Below are positions 50,626 through 62,427 of a stretch of DNA of 64,000 nucleotides, piece after piece. The translations under genes were made by a program, and so were the position numbers. Under the pieces are notes generated by a model. That model saw only the letters and a list, made by a program, of their open reading frames with translations, had not been told where the DNA came from and searched no databases. Numbering within the stretch: position 1 is the stretch's first letter; every line of letters begins with the position of its first letter. The stretch is taken from contig JAKZHN010000040.1 in NCBI GenBank assembly GCA_037179335.1, positions 1 to 64,000 on the forward strand, in the 5' to 3' direction. Source of the stretch: Cyclaneusma minus. Its lineage: Eukaryota > Ascomycota > Leotiomycetes > Marthamycetales > Marthamycetaceae.

Positions 50626-52712
50626 ATGCCATTCGGAGTTGTTCAGACGCATGGCGCCATCGAGCCACCGGGGACTGAGATTTTGATTGACGATGTCCCG
50701 CACCGGCTGAACAGAGAAGTGCACCTGACTGAGCACTCGCACCTGAAGCACGGGACCGGCAGAGTACGTCGAGCACTCTCCAGAAAACTCCGAATTCGTT
50801 CTGACAGTAGACAGAATTCGGGAATCATTCTCGTACCACAGCCATCTGAAGATCCGAATGATCCTCTGGTAAGAATCCTCGTCGAGTCTGAAGCTATGGG
50901 CTGACGAGCGATCCAGCTATGGCCGACATGGAAGAAAGAGGCGGCTTTCATTGTCATATTTGCGAATGCCGTCATATTCGCTACGTGTCCGGGCCCTCTG
51001 CTTGCGTCTTCAACATTTGTCCTGGCGCCGATCCTCGGGGTGAGCCTTGGGGACATAGCTGAGCTGTCTGGATATCAACTCATGCTAGTCGGGATTCTCG
51101 GGTATGTCGAATTCCTGCTGTTATTTCTGCCTGGAGCGTGGCCTTCTGATAACATCCAGACCCATCGTATCAGTCCTAGCTCAGAAATATGGAAAGCGAC
51201 CACAGTTCCTCTTTGCCAGCGTACTCGGAGTCGTCGGCACAATCATCTGCATCGCAGGTATTTCGAATTATGAAACGTTGATGGCAGGGCGAGTGATCCA
51301 AGGGTTTGGCGCTACGGCCTTCGAGAGTCTGTCACTTGCCTTTGTCGGTGATATTTTCTACCTCCACGAGCGCGGATGGCGCACAGCCGTCATTGTGCTA
51401 ACGCTTGCCTGCATGGCCTCTTTGGTGTCGATCATCAGCGGTGTCATCACAGCAAACCAAGGATACAAGAATCTTTTTGTCGTTCTACTCCCCTTCCAGG
51501 TCGTCGGGCTTCTGGGCACGATTTTCTTTCTCCCAGAGTCGCAGTTCAACCGAACGCCTCATCTGGTTGTCACAGCTGCGTCGGGGAATGACAAGATGGG
51601 TGACAAGGATGTGGAGTTGTATCATGAAGAGACTGTGAGAGATGATAGTGTTGGGGACAAAGATGCACCAGCTAGGCAGACAACCCGGAACTACGGACCG
51701 AAGAAGACGTATACCCAGAGCTTGGCGCCGTATACGAAGGTCTATACTGACAGAAATATCTTCTTGATGTTTGGCGAGATCTTCGTTCATCTGTTGAATC
51801 CCGCTGTGGTGTGGATTCTGCTTACTAGTGCTGTTATGGTGGTGAGTAACGTCGAAGATGCAGTTATCAATTTCGGCCCTGATGCTTACTTGTTGCAGTC
51901 CCTGTTCGCATCCATTGCCTACGTCCTAGCCCAAATTTGGTCCGTTGCGTAAGTCTAGAACGTATCCTGAAGCAAACACAGTGTTGCTAATCAATTCAGG
52001 CCTTATAACTTAAACGTCGAAGAAAACGGATATTTCTTCTCAGGCTGTATGTTTCTCACCCCCCTTGGCAGTCCCGTATGCTGACTTTGGAAGCTTTCAT
52101 CGGAGGTGTTCTTGGCGTATCAGCAGGATGGATGTGCGATGGGACAGCCCGAATGATGTCCCGCGCCAACAAAGGCACATTTGAGCCCGAATTCCGCATC
52201 CTAGTCAACATTCTCGGCGCCGTGCTTCTGGGTATCGGCTGGTTCGTTTTCATGTGGGATGTAAACCATCCGACCGCCCACGGCTACTACCTCGGCGCAT
52301 TCTGCCATGCATGCATTTGTTTTGGGATCACTATCACCTCCACAACCGGCGGATTGTATATTCTGTGAGTTCTCCCAGTTGGTGAGGAGTGAAAGGGAAG
52401 CTGACTCGACCAGGGATGCTTTCGGCAAGAATGCAACGGAGATCTTCATTCTTCAGATGACGACGAAGAATCTTCTGTTCTTCATGTTCTCGAAATTCAT
52501 CAATACGTGGGAGACGGATGCTGGTGCCGGGCGTGTCTTCGAAGTGTTTGGGATCATCTCCATGGTGCTCCTTACAACCTCGATTCCAATGTGTCAGTCT
52601 CACCCTTTTCTCCTATCGATCATAACATCCTGCTGACAAGCGCCGCTCAGATATATTCGGCAAGGTGAATCGCAAATTTGTGCATAGTCTTTCGGAATGG
52701 TTCAAGTATTGA
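50626..52712 (+). CDS. MFS transporter, DHA1/Hol1-like
   Basis: Eight exons: 50626-50868, 50917-51101, 51160-51841, 51899-51948, 52000-52046, 52094-52364, 52414-52592, 52651-52712; 572 aa with frame kept at every join. The start MPFGVVQTHGAIEPPGTE and the pre-TM1 block LVPQPSEDPNDPLLWPTWKKE are characteristic of fungal Hol1-like major facilitators. About 12 hydrophobic segments follow; the TM2-3 loop is GPIVSVLAQKYGKRPQF and the motif before TM4/5 is AGRVIQGFGATAFESLS. A long charged central loop (about residues 265-320) separates the halves. The intron before exon 6 uses an AAG acceptor (TTGGAAG). Probably a plasma-membrane H+ symporter or antiporter for the cluster's substrate (inference). 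Confidence 0.9.
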
Positions 52713-53285
52713 CAGCTGGCTGTCGAGAGGGCAGTGGTTCTCCGGGAAATTTCGGGGGAAGTCTGGAGCATTGACGATCAGCTAAAGCTTCAAAATCAAA
52801 GGCGGAAACAACTTACAGACGAATTTGAACTGCACCTCAAAGCGGCCATCTCGACCGCGTCTGAGTCCCTTTGTAAAGACAAGTGATGGTTTGAATAGAG
52901 TAGAAAGTCAAGTTGCAAGCGGGCTCGGCGTTTGTATTGCAATCTGTTCCGGATTTACTCATAATCCGAAAATTCTTAGTGGGGTGGTCTGTGCGCTCCC
53001 AGATATTCTTCAACTCTCGATGCTCCCTTCTCTACATCTCTACATCCTTCTTTCATCAACAACTGTCGATTCTTCGTCGGGCTCCAACCGAGACAAGCAA
53101 CCTCGCGGATGGTCTCTGCTCCATGCTTTGACTCGAAGTCAGTGGTTCATCGAGTGTCCACTTTAGAATTCGTGAGTTTCTTGACAGCCTTACGGTATGG
53201 TGGAACGTCGCTGACTTGAGAACCACCAGAAAGCATTTTCTTTTCCGTTCTACCCACGACGGCCAACTTCAGGACGGGGTGAAAG
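52713..53285. other. Intergenic, no gene seen
   Basis: 3' flank of the MFS gene and promoter of the HeLo-like gene. Short ORFs only; no motif recognised. Confidence 0.6.
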
Positions 53286-56205
53286 ATGTCGGACCCATTC
53301 AGCGTTGCGGCTGGTGTCGTTGGCGTGCTTGGATTCACCGCTCAGTCAGCTCAAGGTGTTCTATTTCTGAGGGACTTCGTCTCCGACTTCAAGCACGCCC
53401 CAGATACGACCAAAGATCTTGGCGAGAAGATCAAATTGGTTATAACCACCAGGCAGAATATCGAAGATCTTTGTCGCGATGTCGTCCGACAATCACCACC
53501 AGCATCCCAATCAACACCATCTTCCCAATCAACTCTGCAGGCTCAACCGAGTCTGAGCACCTTCCACTCGCCTCTGGAACAAAGTCTCCAGTTTGTCAAC
53601 AACTCGATAGAGGCACTCGAAAAGGACATCGGCAAGTCAGCTACCGGTGGTCGGTGGGAAAGAGCAAAGTTTGTGACAAGGAAGAAGGCTCTAGAAAGCC
53701 ATCTCGCACAGCTTGACAGAGCCATGAATCAGGTACAGAGCGTTCAAGTCAGCATCTTACAGTAAGACATCCATCTTGTTCATATCCACTGCCCCTTACT
53801 GATACTCTACTAGATCGTTGCAGCAGCATATTCTCTCCGCTATCGATAAATCCACCAAAGCCTTGCAAACACCCATTTCCGAGTTCACCACTACAGGAAA
53901 CACTCTGGTCGCCTCATCTCAACGAAACGAGGAGAAATTGTCAAGCATGCTGGATAGAATAAGCCAGGCTATGAACGAGGCGACCCAGGGTTTCAAACAA
54001 ATTGCCAACATTGAAACTGCTGTCAACCACCTTGTCATTCGGTCCGGACATGACGAGCAAATCTTGACGACATTATCGGACAGAACTCAACAGGGCTTCG
54101 AAGCTGTCGAAGCTCTCCAAGCACCCGTTGCCAATATCGAAACTGCTGTAACCGAAAATGCGAACAAGAGCGATCTCCTTATCGTTCGTTCTGAACACGC
54201 CGAACAAAATTTCGCAAAATTATCGGATAGAACACAACAAGGCTTCAAAGCTGTCTTAGCCCTCCAGCTACCTATTGCAACGATCAATGCCGGTGTTGGC
54301 GATACAAGCAGAAAGACAGATCTGGTTCTGGATCTGTCACAACGGACTGAGCAGACAGTAGCAACTTTGTCGTCCAGTATGACTCGGGTCCAGGACGACA
54401 TTGCTCACCTGAGCAACCACACTCGAGAACCTGTGATGCTGTCGGAGTCCTCGGCCTCGACATTGATGTCAAACTTCCAGAGCATGCTTGCTCATGAGTT
54501 TGACCGCCATAGCGAGCTCATACACAGTGGCGTGAGAAGCAGCACCAGAGACAATGGGATTCAGGCGAACGGGCAATTCCAGCCTCCTGCTTCTGTGGCA
54601 TCTCAAGCATCCTGGGTGTCTCAATCAGCCGTCAAATCAATATACCAGTATACCACTGCACTCTCTGTCTTTGGCATCAAAATCCGACGGGGCAAAGGCC
54701 ATACCGTCAAGATTGCCTCAACAACTGAGGATGACGAATCTGGAAAGGGTCAGACATGGGTTATGGACGACAGATCTAGTGCTCTTGAGATTCTCTTCAA
54801 CATACCATTTCGAGGCACTAGAGCAGCACTCACTGCCGAATACTGTAAACTTCAGTCTCAATGTCAGCCTCGCATGAACATGCAAATCAGAACTCATAAC
54901 ATCATCCCCAAGAATTCTCCAATCATCAAAGCGTGTATAAGGTTCGACCTTGATGAGGTGCAGAGATTGTTCAACAGCGGCTTGGCTTCGCCACTCGACC
55001 GTGCCCAGAACGGAGTTGAAAAATTCCAGTCGCCATTTATGGTCGCACTGAGTCAATATCTCCGCGAGTCATTTGGCTGTGCACCACCGTCTGCAAAGGC
55101 TTCCAGGCTACTCGAATTTTTGCTTAAGTCTTGGGACGCCAGAGACTCTGACGATGCGAACGATACTTGTTTTATAATTTTAACTCTTTCCGATAATTGT
55201 GGGCCATCACACGACATCCTTACCCAGATATGGCAGAAAACTTTGGAAACTAGCTCGGAAAATCCATTTGACTCCTCCATTCTTGCCTTACCGTTAGCTA
55301 TTCGACCGTCGGATGACCAACTACTGCAAGCATCCAAAAGCCAAGAATACTGGAGTCTTGAGCCTTTCGAAGAATACACTGGCCATTTATTTGTTGAAGA
55401 TGTGCGCCAAGTTCTAGAAGATCCAGACGGGCTGCTCATGACAGCGGCATTGGATGAAGGTAAAAGATATAAGCCCGTGCCCGACATAGGGTACATGTAT
55501 GAGGATCTGCCACCTATTTTCTCCCTGCTACGATTTGCAGGCGTGTCACAAAGCCAGCAAGTACGGAAGTGCTGTATTATCAGGCTAAAGATACTTTTGG
55601 GGCATGGTAATCATCCACGGGATACGTGGCTGCCGTTCGATTGGGACCTTTTTTATGAACTTGCACGCTCTAGTATCTGGAATCCCAAGCGGTACATCTC
55701 CGTGACAGGGTACGCGAAGTTCTTAGGACTCGAAGACATCTGGGTTTCTGCTCTGAAGGCTGCTGAATATACGGATTACGAAATTATGGATCTTTTAGAC
55801 GAGGAAACATATGCTGGCGTCGCTGGGCTACTCGACAACTCGATTCACTTTAAGGACTTCAGTGAATGCCAGTATGACTTTATTGTGGGATTAGGTTCAG
55901 GGCAATACCTAGTCAGCAAGGGACCCTCGGATAATTTTTGCATGGAGCTAGTTCCCCATCTCGATTGTCCTGCTGTTTTCATTAAGAAAGCAATCCTTCA
56001 AGCAAACCGAGCTTTTAGAGAATATGAAGTTCCTGGAGCCTGGCCAGCGGAAGGAGAACGTATACTAATTCCGGGAATTGATTTCAAAGTGGTGAAGGAT
56101 ATCAGAGAGTGGAGCTGTTACGAAGAGGCGGTTACCCGACTGATCAAGATGAAAGAAGGCTACAGTTCTGATGATGGTGGTGACGAAAGGCGCAGAAGAC
56201 GTTGA
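53286..56205 (+). CDS. HeLo-like-N (fungal STAND N-terminal type) protein with coiled repeats
   Basis: Exons 53286-53761 and 53814-56205, 955 aa. Residues 1-45 (MSDPFSVAAGVVGVLGFTAQSAQGV...) are the start of the Helo_like_N domain (PF17111) that heads many fungal NLR/STAND and incompatibility proteins. Residues about 160-370 are helical with two to three imperfect units of roughly 50 aa (NIETAV...SDLL/EQI...LSDRTQQGF[EK]AV.ALQ.P[VI]A). No P-loop NTPase motif is visible. Residues about 430-955 form an unrecognised, mostly helical region with a stretch resembling degenerate ankyrin-like helices (NSPIIKACIRFDLDEVQRLFNSG) and a very basic end (GGDERRRRR). It may be a sensor or adaptor in non-self recognition; this is inference. 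Confidence 0.75.
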
Positions 56206-56572
56206 AAGTGTGGAGAGGAGATATGCTACAGGAGAGTGAAGGTCGTGAAGTGAACACGATGGGGCGTTTTCCAAATCCGGACTTAAAGGGTGACAGTTTG
56301 GAGTATTGCGATTTTCCCAAACCATGCAGTACTCAATTTCTATCAATGACCAAAGGCGACGTCTGACATTCTCAGTCTTTTGTAACTATACCCTTTCATT
56401 TCTTGAGAACTAAGGATAGTCCACTACTTGGTTTAAATAGAGGCGTTACAAGATCCACAAAGATTCAGTCCATTGTTGTAACACGCACTTCGCTCCCACA
56501 CCAAGCCAATACAAAAGGGGATGACATATCAACATCCGGAAATCAGGGTCAAGCACATACACTTCGCTACCG
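56206..56572. other. Intergenic, no gene seen
   Basis: Short gap between the 3' ends of the HeLo-like gene (+) and the HET pseudogene (-). Nothing recognised. Confidence 0.6.
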
Positions 56573-59286
56573 TTACCACCTAGCACTCAAGTGCTCACCG
56601 ATCATCATCCATCGTTGCCCAAGTGGCCGCGTTTCCGTGGTAAAACGGAACTTATTCACCCGAAACATCCTATCCAGAACCTTCGTCGGCATCCGAACAA
56701 TCGTCTCTTGGTGAAAAGTATTCGTCTTATAATTGTACGAGCACAGCGCCGCCCGATGCATACTCCCTTCATGGCCAAGCACCAGCGCTGCAGTCGGGGG
56801 ATGGACAGCTCTGAAAGCCGTAACCGTCAGATTGTAAGTATCGACCAAAGTGAAAGTCCTAGCTTGGTCATCCGGAGCACCATCGACATCATCAGCCAGC
56901 AAAGGTTCCAAAGCCTCGCATTCGCCTTCAAGTCGTTTCCCCGAGACTTTCGGTTGGTGTTGCGAGAGCGTGCTTCCATGCGGACTCCAAGTCAGCCGCC
57001 CCTGACTAAACCCAAAAAGCTCCTCTTCAAGTTTCGTCAAGTCCGGCACGCCTTCCATGCCAAAAAAAACATAGCTTGCGTCGACCAGATATTACCACTA
57101 TACTTTGCAAACATAGCATGAGGCAGCACCACCATACAAGCCACGGCAATAACGATGAAGATGATCGTAGGTGCCAGCAGATACTATATCTGGCTGCTGC
57201 TCTCTCCGAGCTCGCTGGACTTTTCTATCACTGGCACCAATATGGCTAGCAAGATGACGGCTGCGATGAACCATACTGGTGCGGCTCGGATCATGAACTC
57301 GAGGATTGTGCGCTACCAGATGCGCCGTTTGAGGAAGGGCACTTTTTCGAGCTTGGCCTATTCAATGGAGGCGCCAAAGGCTCCGTCGATGATCACGGTT
57401 TGCTCGCCGTCTGCGATACCGGCGATTTGGCAGGTGGGTGCGATGTCCCAGAGGCGGATGTTCTAGAAGTCTTCGATCTTGTACCAGGGGTCGTCATGGC
57501 GGGGTGGAAGGAGACAGAGTAGTCTCTCGAGAAGCAAGTTGGAGTCATTGAGCAAAGATAACTGTGCAAACGCTTGAAATAGTGATTGGTTTTCGTGGGG
57601 GATTGGGCGTCGACGAGCGAGAGTCATTAATGCGTAGACGATGTCTGCTTCGCTGTATTTGTTCATTTCGCGACCTAGCAGGCATTCTAGGCCGATGGTG
57701 AGAATTTCAATTTGTGTCAGGTTTAAGCTGGACTCGAAATGGTCGACAAGTTCTCGGACTCGCTCTCTATCGTTGGGGTAGGCTCGCTCGGCCATGTTTC
57801 TCTTTGCAATTGTGGCCCAGGAGTGTATCCCTGTGGATTGAGGATCGGAGTAGTATACCTCCAAGTCATGTGCCGTTGGTGCTAGTAGCATCTCTGGAAG
57901 GATCCAAAGTCTTGTTGCCCAATGTTGGAGAAGAGCACTTTCAGTTGCAAGAGGGCGCTGCAGGATTCGGTCAGACACATCATCCTTGATGGCTATCACC
58001 ATTCGATTTGCGCCTCTCGCAACATCGCAGATCCGATGTGAGTCCATAGAGTCAAGACCTGCGCCTTTGTCTGGTTTGTCGATACAAAGCACATCGATCC
58101 AAAAGCGTGTATGCCAGCCTTTCGGGCTGCTACAGCGCCGATCTTACACAACTGCCAGAGATCCCCATCATAGAGTTCGACCATCCCCGACCTCACTGGT
58201 TGTTCATCAGGACTTGGGGCAGCCCAACTGGCAATATCCTCGGCCGAGTACGTCTGGAATTGTTTTCGTGTGTAGGAGACAAAGACGTATTCTCCGTTTT
58301 GGCCATCGCTTCAATTCTGGTCCCACTCATCTGTATACTTGGTTTCATAGGTGAAGTTATCAGGGTTTGTGTCGTCGAAGGAGGTGATCACACATAGCTT
58401 GCGTGGACGCAGGTGACGGGCGAATATGCCGTTGTCCTCGTTTGCTCTTTCTAACTCCTGATGATCCTGCGGATGAAGTTGCTATACGTGAAAAAATTGG
58501 AGATTAATATGCGATGACTTCAGTCTTCTCGGCAAGATATAGGAACGCACATGTTGCGGTTGATTCTCCTGAGGATTCCGTGCTGACTTTGGATAGCGGA
58601 AGTCTCTGTATAGGACCGGTGGGTATTTTCCCTCATAACGAACGCTCCCGTCGAATGTGCCGAACCATGCCTACAGATAAAAGGTAAGTCATCTTATCAA
58701 CACCGGATCTTGCAGAGGACTTACGGTGAATGTAAGTCCAACGCAAGCGACGGGATACTTCCAGATAAGATGTTTCTTTGTTATCTTTCTGTAATTATCT
58801 CCTGTGACCCAGAATTCAGTCCCGAATACTTTCATAGAGTCTGATTCGCAGTTTTGGAATTACTTACCACCGTTGAGGGTCTCTAGTCTCTACTTTCATA
58901 CAATCATTATAGGTCCACCTGAGAATAGCGAGAGGTATGTCTCCTATCCTATGGCTAGCACCCATGATCTCACCGCGTTTCCACGGATCTTGCTAGTCTT
59001 TTGTCTGGCTCTCATGGTAGTTGAAGGCAGTCTGGACCTTGAGAACATCGAGTTTGCCGTCGTCTGGACGCAGATAATGATCATGGTTTCTGCTAGGGTA
59101 TTCTTTGGTCGAGAGATAGCGGTTCAGACTATCTTTGTGATCTTGAACTTCGTCGTTTTCCGGAGATGAGCCCGGAAGGTCACGCTCGATATCGAGCTTC
59201 CACTGATTCTGGGAGGAGAGCTCCAGCTCTTCATAATTGCCGGATGGTTGTCGGCCAGAGAATAGTCGCGACCCTCTTGCTGTCAT
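56573..59286 (-). pseudogene. Decayed HET-domain (heterokaryon incompatibility) gene
   Basis: Read on the - strand, pieces of one fungal HET protein appear in order. An N-terminal acidic exon may start at 59286. Around 58640-58580 is WFGTFDGSV. Then come VRSGMVELYDGDLWQL near 58190 and the HET core FWIDVLCIDKPDKG near 58080. The helical middle runs to 57466, a two-helix membrane region spans about 57280-57100, and the family's C-terminus (GRLTWSPHGSTLS, RTFTLVDTYNLTVTAF, HRAALCSYNY) ends at 56573. The frame is broken by in-frame TAG at 57463, 57358, 57313 and 57184, by a stop near 58310, and by frameshifts at T-runs near 58106 and 57062. The stops suit C-to-T changes in CAG/TGG codons. 5' exon borders are uncertain. 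Confidence 0.75.
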
Positions 59287-59842
59287 TGCTGTACTTGTGA
59301 AGCTAAACAGTAAACATAACTTGACTTTGTCTTGAAAAATGCATTGATATCAAAATACCAAGTACTGGCAGTCCCACTTTGTATAATATGGGCGAGAGCT
59401 GAAAGAGATTTAGGTGTTTTGCCAGGCAGCACGGCGCAGCCCTCGTTACAGCGGTCTGTCGCGAGGATGTCACGTACAACTTAGCGTTCCACCCCCACGA
59501 GTCCACAGCCAGGTCTCAGATTGCGAGGAAAATAGGAGATCACGTTGCACCAGACGGTGTGTGTGACAACATGAGTCCCAGGTACGTAGCATTTGGACCC
59601 AAAATCCTCACTGGTGGCGCCGATGTGATTACTGAAGTCCAAAGAAGCCTCGGATGCGAGCATATATGGATCATCGGTTAGTAGTGGAGCGGTAAGGCTG
59701 AGAATTGTGGCTGGCTGAAAATGAGCATTCGGTGACTTTGCCCTTTTAGGTCATGAGCTGGAATACGTCAAACGGTACCTATCGATGTAAACCTGAGAGA
59801 TGTCAACACCGCATCCTTCGCAACTCAACCACTTCCCAGCTT
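59287..59842. other. Intergenic, no gene seen
   Basis: Gap between the 3' end of the Atg22-like gene and the start of the HET pseudogene. Nothing recognised. Confidence 0.6.
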
Positions 59843-61763
59843 CTATGCCGCTTCTTCAGAGCCGCTGCTTTCCCTGATATCAGGACTTGCCGTCTTCGCA
59901 GTTACTTGTTCAACTCCAAGATCCCCCGCCGCAACACCCTCAACCACCTCCTCAGCCGTCATCCCCGTCTCTTCCACAACCCTCACCAATTTTCTCTCCT
60001 CAACATAGGCCCTACAATTCGCCCTCCCCTTCTCCACATCCACAAACCAAATAACCACACTCGCACACGCACACAGCGCAAAAAGAAACGGAAAGCCCAT
60101 CCAGTTGTTGTTCGTCGAGTTGATAATCGCCTGTACGACATTTGGTCCGATGATAGACGACTAGACATCAACACCAAATCCTTAAGCACTCATTATTCCA
60201 AGCATCTTACAGATGGAATAGGGAGGACGGGAGGCTACTAACCGCACGATTCGTAATCCCAAAAAGCCCAAAAAACATATTCTCATACCCCCTCGGCGTA
60301 ACCTCACTCATCATAGTCTGCGCATACGCATAATACGGCGCCTGAAAGCAGCCAAACAACACATTATAGATCCAAAAATCCCTCACATGATGATATCCCA
60401 CATCATCGTACCAAAGCCCCAGCATTCCATAAAACGGCAAAAACACAGAAAAGAAATTCGTCACCATGAACATCTTCTTCGTACCAATGCCGAAATATTT
60501 TTGAATGTACCAGAACGAGAATGTGGAGAAGATGCTGCATGAGGCTTGGGCGAGACCTAGGTAGGTGAGCTCGAGGAATGAGAATGAAATGAGCGAGTTT
60601 TGGATTATGGAGATGAGCGTGCCGGTGGTGTTGAGGCCGTCGGCGAGGAGGAAGAAGGCGAGGAGGTAGGTGAAGGTTTGTGGGAGGTGGCGGATTTCGG
60701 TAAGGGCGAGGAGGACTTGCTTCCAGCCGATGGTAAGGTAGTTGCTGCCTTTGGGGATTTTGGGACCAGGTCGGGGTTGTTGGAAGATAAACCACCAGAT
60801 GCCGAGGATGACCCAATCTGATTGTGGTTGTGTTCTGTAAGCTTTGTGTAGTATCATGAAAGAATGAAACTTGGTGACTCGGAAGAGCTGAACCGACTTA
60901 CACGAATTCGTGAGACACAATGCCAGGTTGTTCGCAAACTCATTCCCTTGCAACGGCAACAAAACAGACAGATTAATCAACAAAGTGAACAGATACCCAA
61001 TGTTACTATGCGCAGTCGAAATACTGCTGATATGGTTCCTCTCCAAACTCTCAACTTTCTCATATTCCTCCTGCCCAATCTTCCCCTCTTTCAAATCCAC
61101 CTCTCTCGCCCTCCTCACCTCCGGCATATATCTCGCCAATCGTGGAAACACAGCCGCATAAAACACCAACGTAGCTCCGTAGGCAATATAGCTGATGATG
61201 TAAAGCACCATCGCGGCAGGCCACTGTCTCGATTCTCTTATAGCAATCATGCCGTATTGAAACACCCAACAAATAACCGTCAGGAATAGCAACAGCCAGC
61301 GTCCGAAATTTCCATAGTCGGCGGCGCTGCCAAGAGATACGAACATCACGGTCATGATGGCAAAACAGATGCCATTGGCGATCAGGACTACGCTGGCAAC
61401 GCTTCTTTGGCCATTTCCCCAACGGACAACACAAGCTCCTGATCCGCAGTTTCCAGGCACGGCTGGAGAGATTGTTGGGTCCCAACCGGCGGAGGTGAGA
61501 GCGGATTGGAATAAGGCTTGTGAGTAGGAACCGGGCCCGACGCCGTTGTCGCCGTTGTAGTAGAGATAGTAGGACCAGAGCTCTTTGCGGGTGGTTGTTG
61601 GTTGGGGGAAGGCGTCTTCGTCGGCGCCGAAAAGTTGTTCGTAGCGGGCGAGGTTGTCTTTGATGTCGTTGGGTGTTGCTGGGGTTGCGGCGACTGTGGA
61701 TATGACGCTGTTTGTTGTGTTCTGCTTTGGAGAGGATTGGGGGTCAAGTAGTGGTGGATCCAT
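59843..61763 (-). CDS. Atg22-like vacuolar MFS transporter
   Basis: Exons 61763-60902, 60817-60243 and 60160-59843, 584 aa; the joins rebuild LTNSYWVILGIWWF and NRA-SSIIGPNVVQAIIN. I choose MDPPLLDP at 61763 as start; an in-frame ATG at 61859 would add 32 residues. Family marks (PF11700): RKELWSYYLYYNGDNGVGPGSYSQALFQS at the N-terminus, a long loop after TM6 (EVRRAREVDLKEGKIGQEEYEKVESLERNHISSIST), FIFQQPRPGP, GYENMFFGLFGITNRA. About 12 membrane segments, then a soluble tail of about 70 aa. Yeast Atg22 exports amino acids from the vacuole after autophagy; the fungal family is large and this paralogue's substrate is unknown. Not clearly part of the aromatic cluster. Confidence 0.92.
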
Positions 61764-62427
61764 GGTTGCTGGCGAGGTTTTATCTTGAATGGGTGGAGAG
61801 AAGATTGTAGAACATTTAGGTCGACTTTGGAAGGCGAATAAAGGGTAAGAGTAAGACAACTGACGAGCTGGTTTCGTGCACCCAGAAGACCAATGTCTGA
61901 CATAAACCTAAGGTATAGCAGGTGAAATCTGTCCAACTATCTTACTAGCCAAGGTGGGGTTGAACGCGGGGAAGCAGAAGCTCTAGGTCGTTGATAAGTC
62001 GTCTTGATGACGAGATATTTCCGTGGGTAGAGAGTCCCCGAGTTCCAAGAGTTCATCTGCTCTGTCGCGATCATTATTGAAATATCAGAAGAGTTTTGAG
62101 AAGCAACTCGTCGTTTGATGGTAACGTTGCATGGACGATGGAAGAGAACGGTGATGGCTGATAAGGCTATCGGATGGTCATAGCTCCAACGTTATCTTAG
62201 CGTCCGTCCACATTTTGTGGGGCTCCCATGGGGGCCAAGACGACCGGCGTTGATCATCCGTTTGAACGACAACATATGTCTTTCTCGAGCAAGATGAACA
62301 GTCGCTAAACACACACACGTGATCGTGGGTTTCGTAGTTCTTTGGAGCGGGCCCACGGGAGTAGACGATTCATCTATCTACCATACCAAAGGAGAACTTT
62401 GAGGATTAAAATCCCTTTGCCATCAAG
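61764..62427. promoter_or_regulatory. Divergent promoter, Atg22-like / GH3 gene
   Basis: 664 bp between start codons. A CACGTG E-box lies at about 62318. No ORF of interest. Confidence 0.45.
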
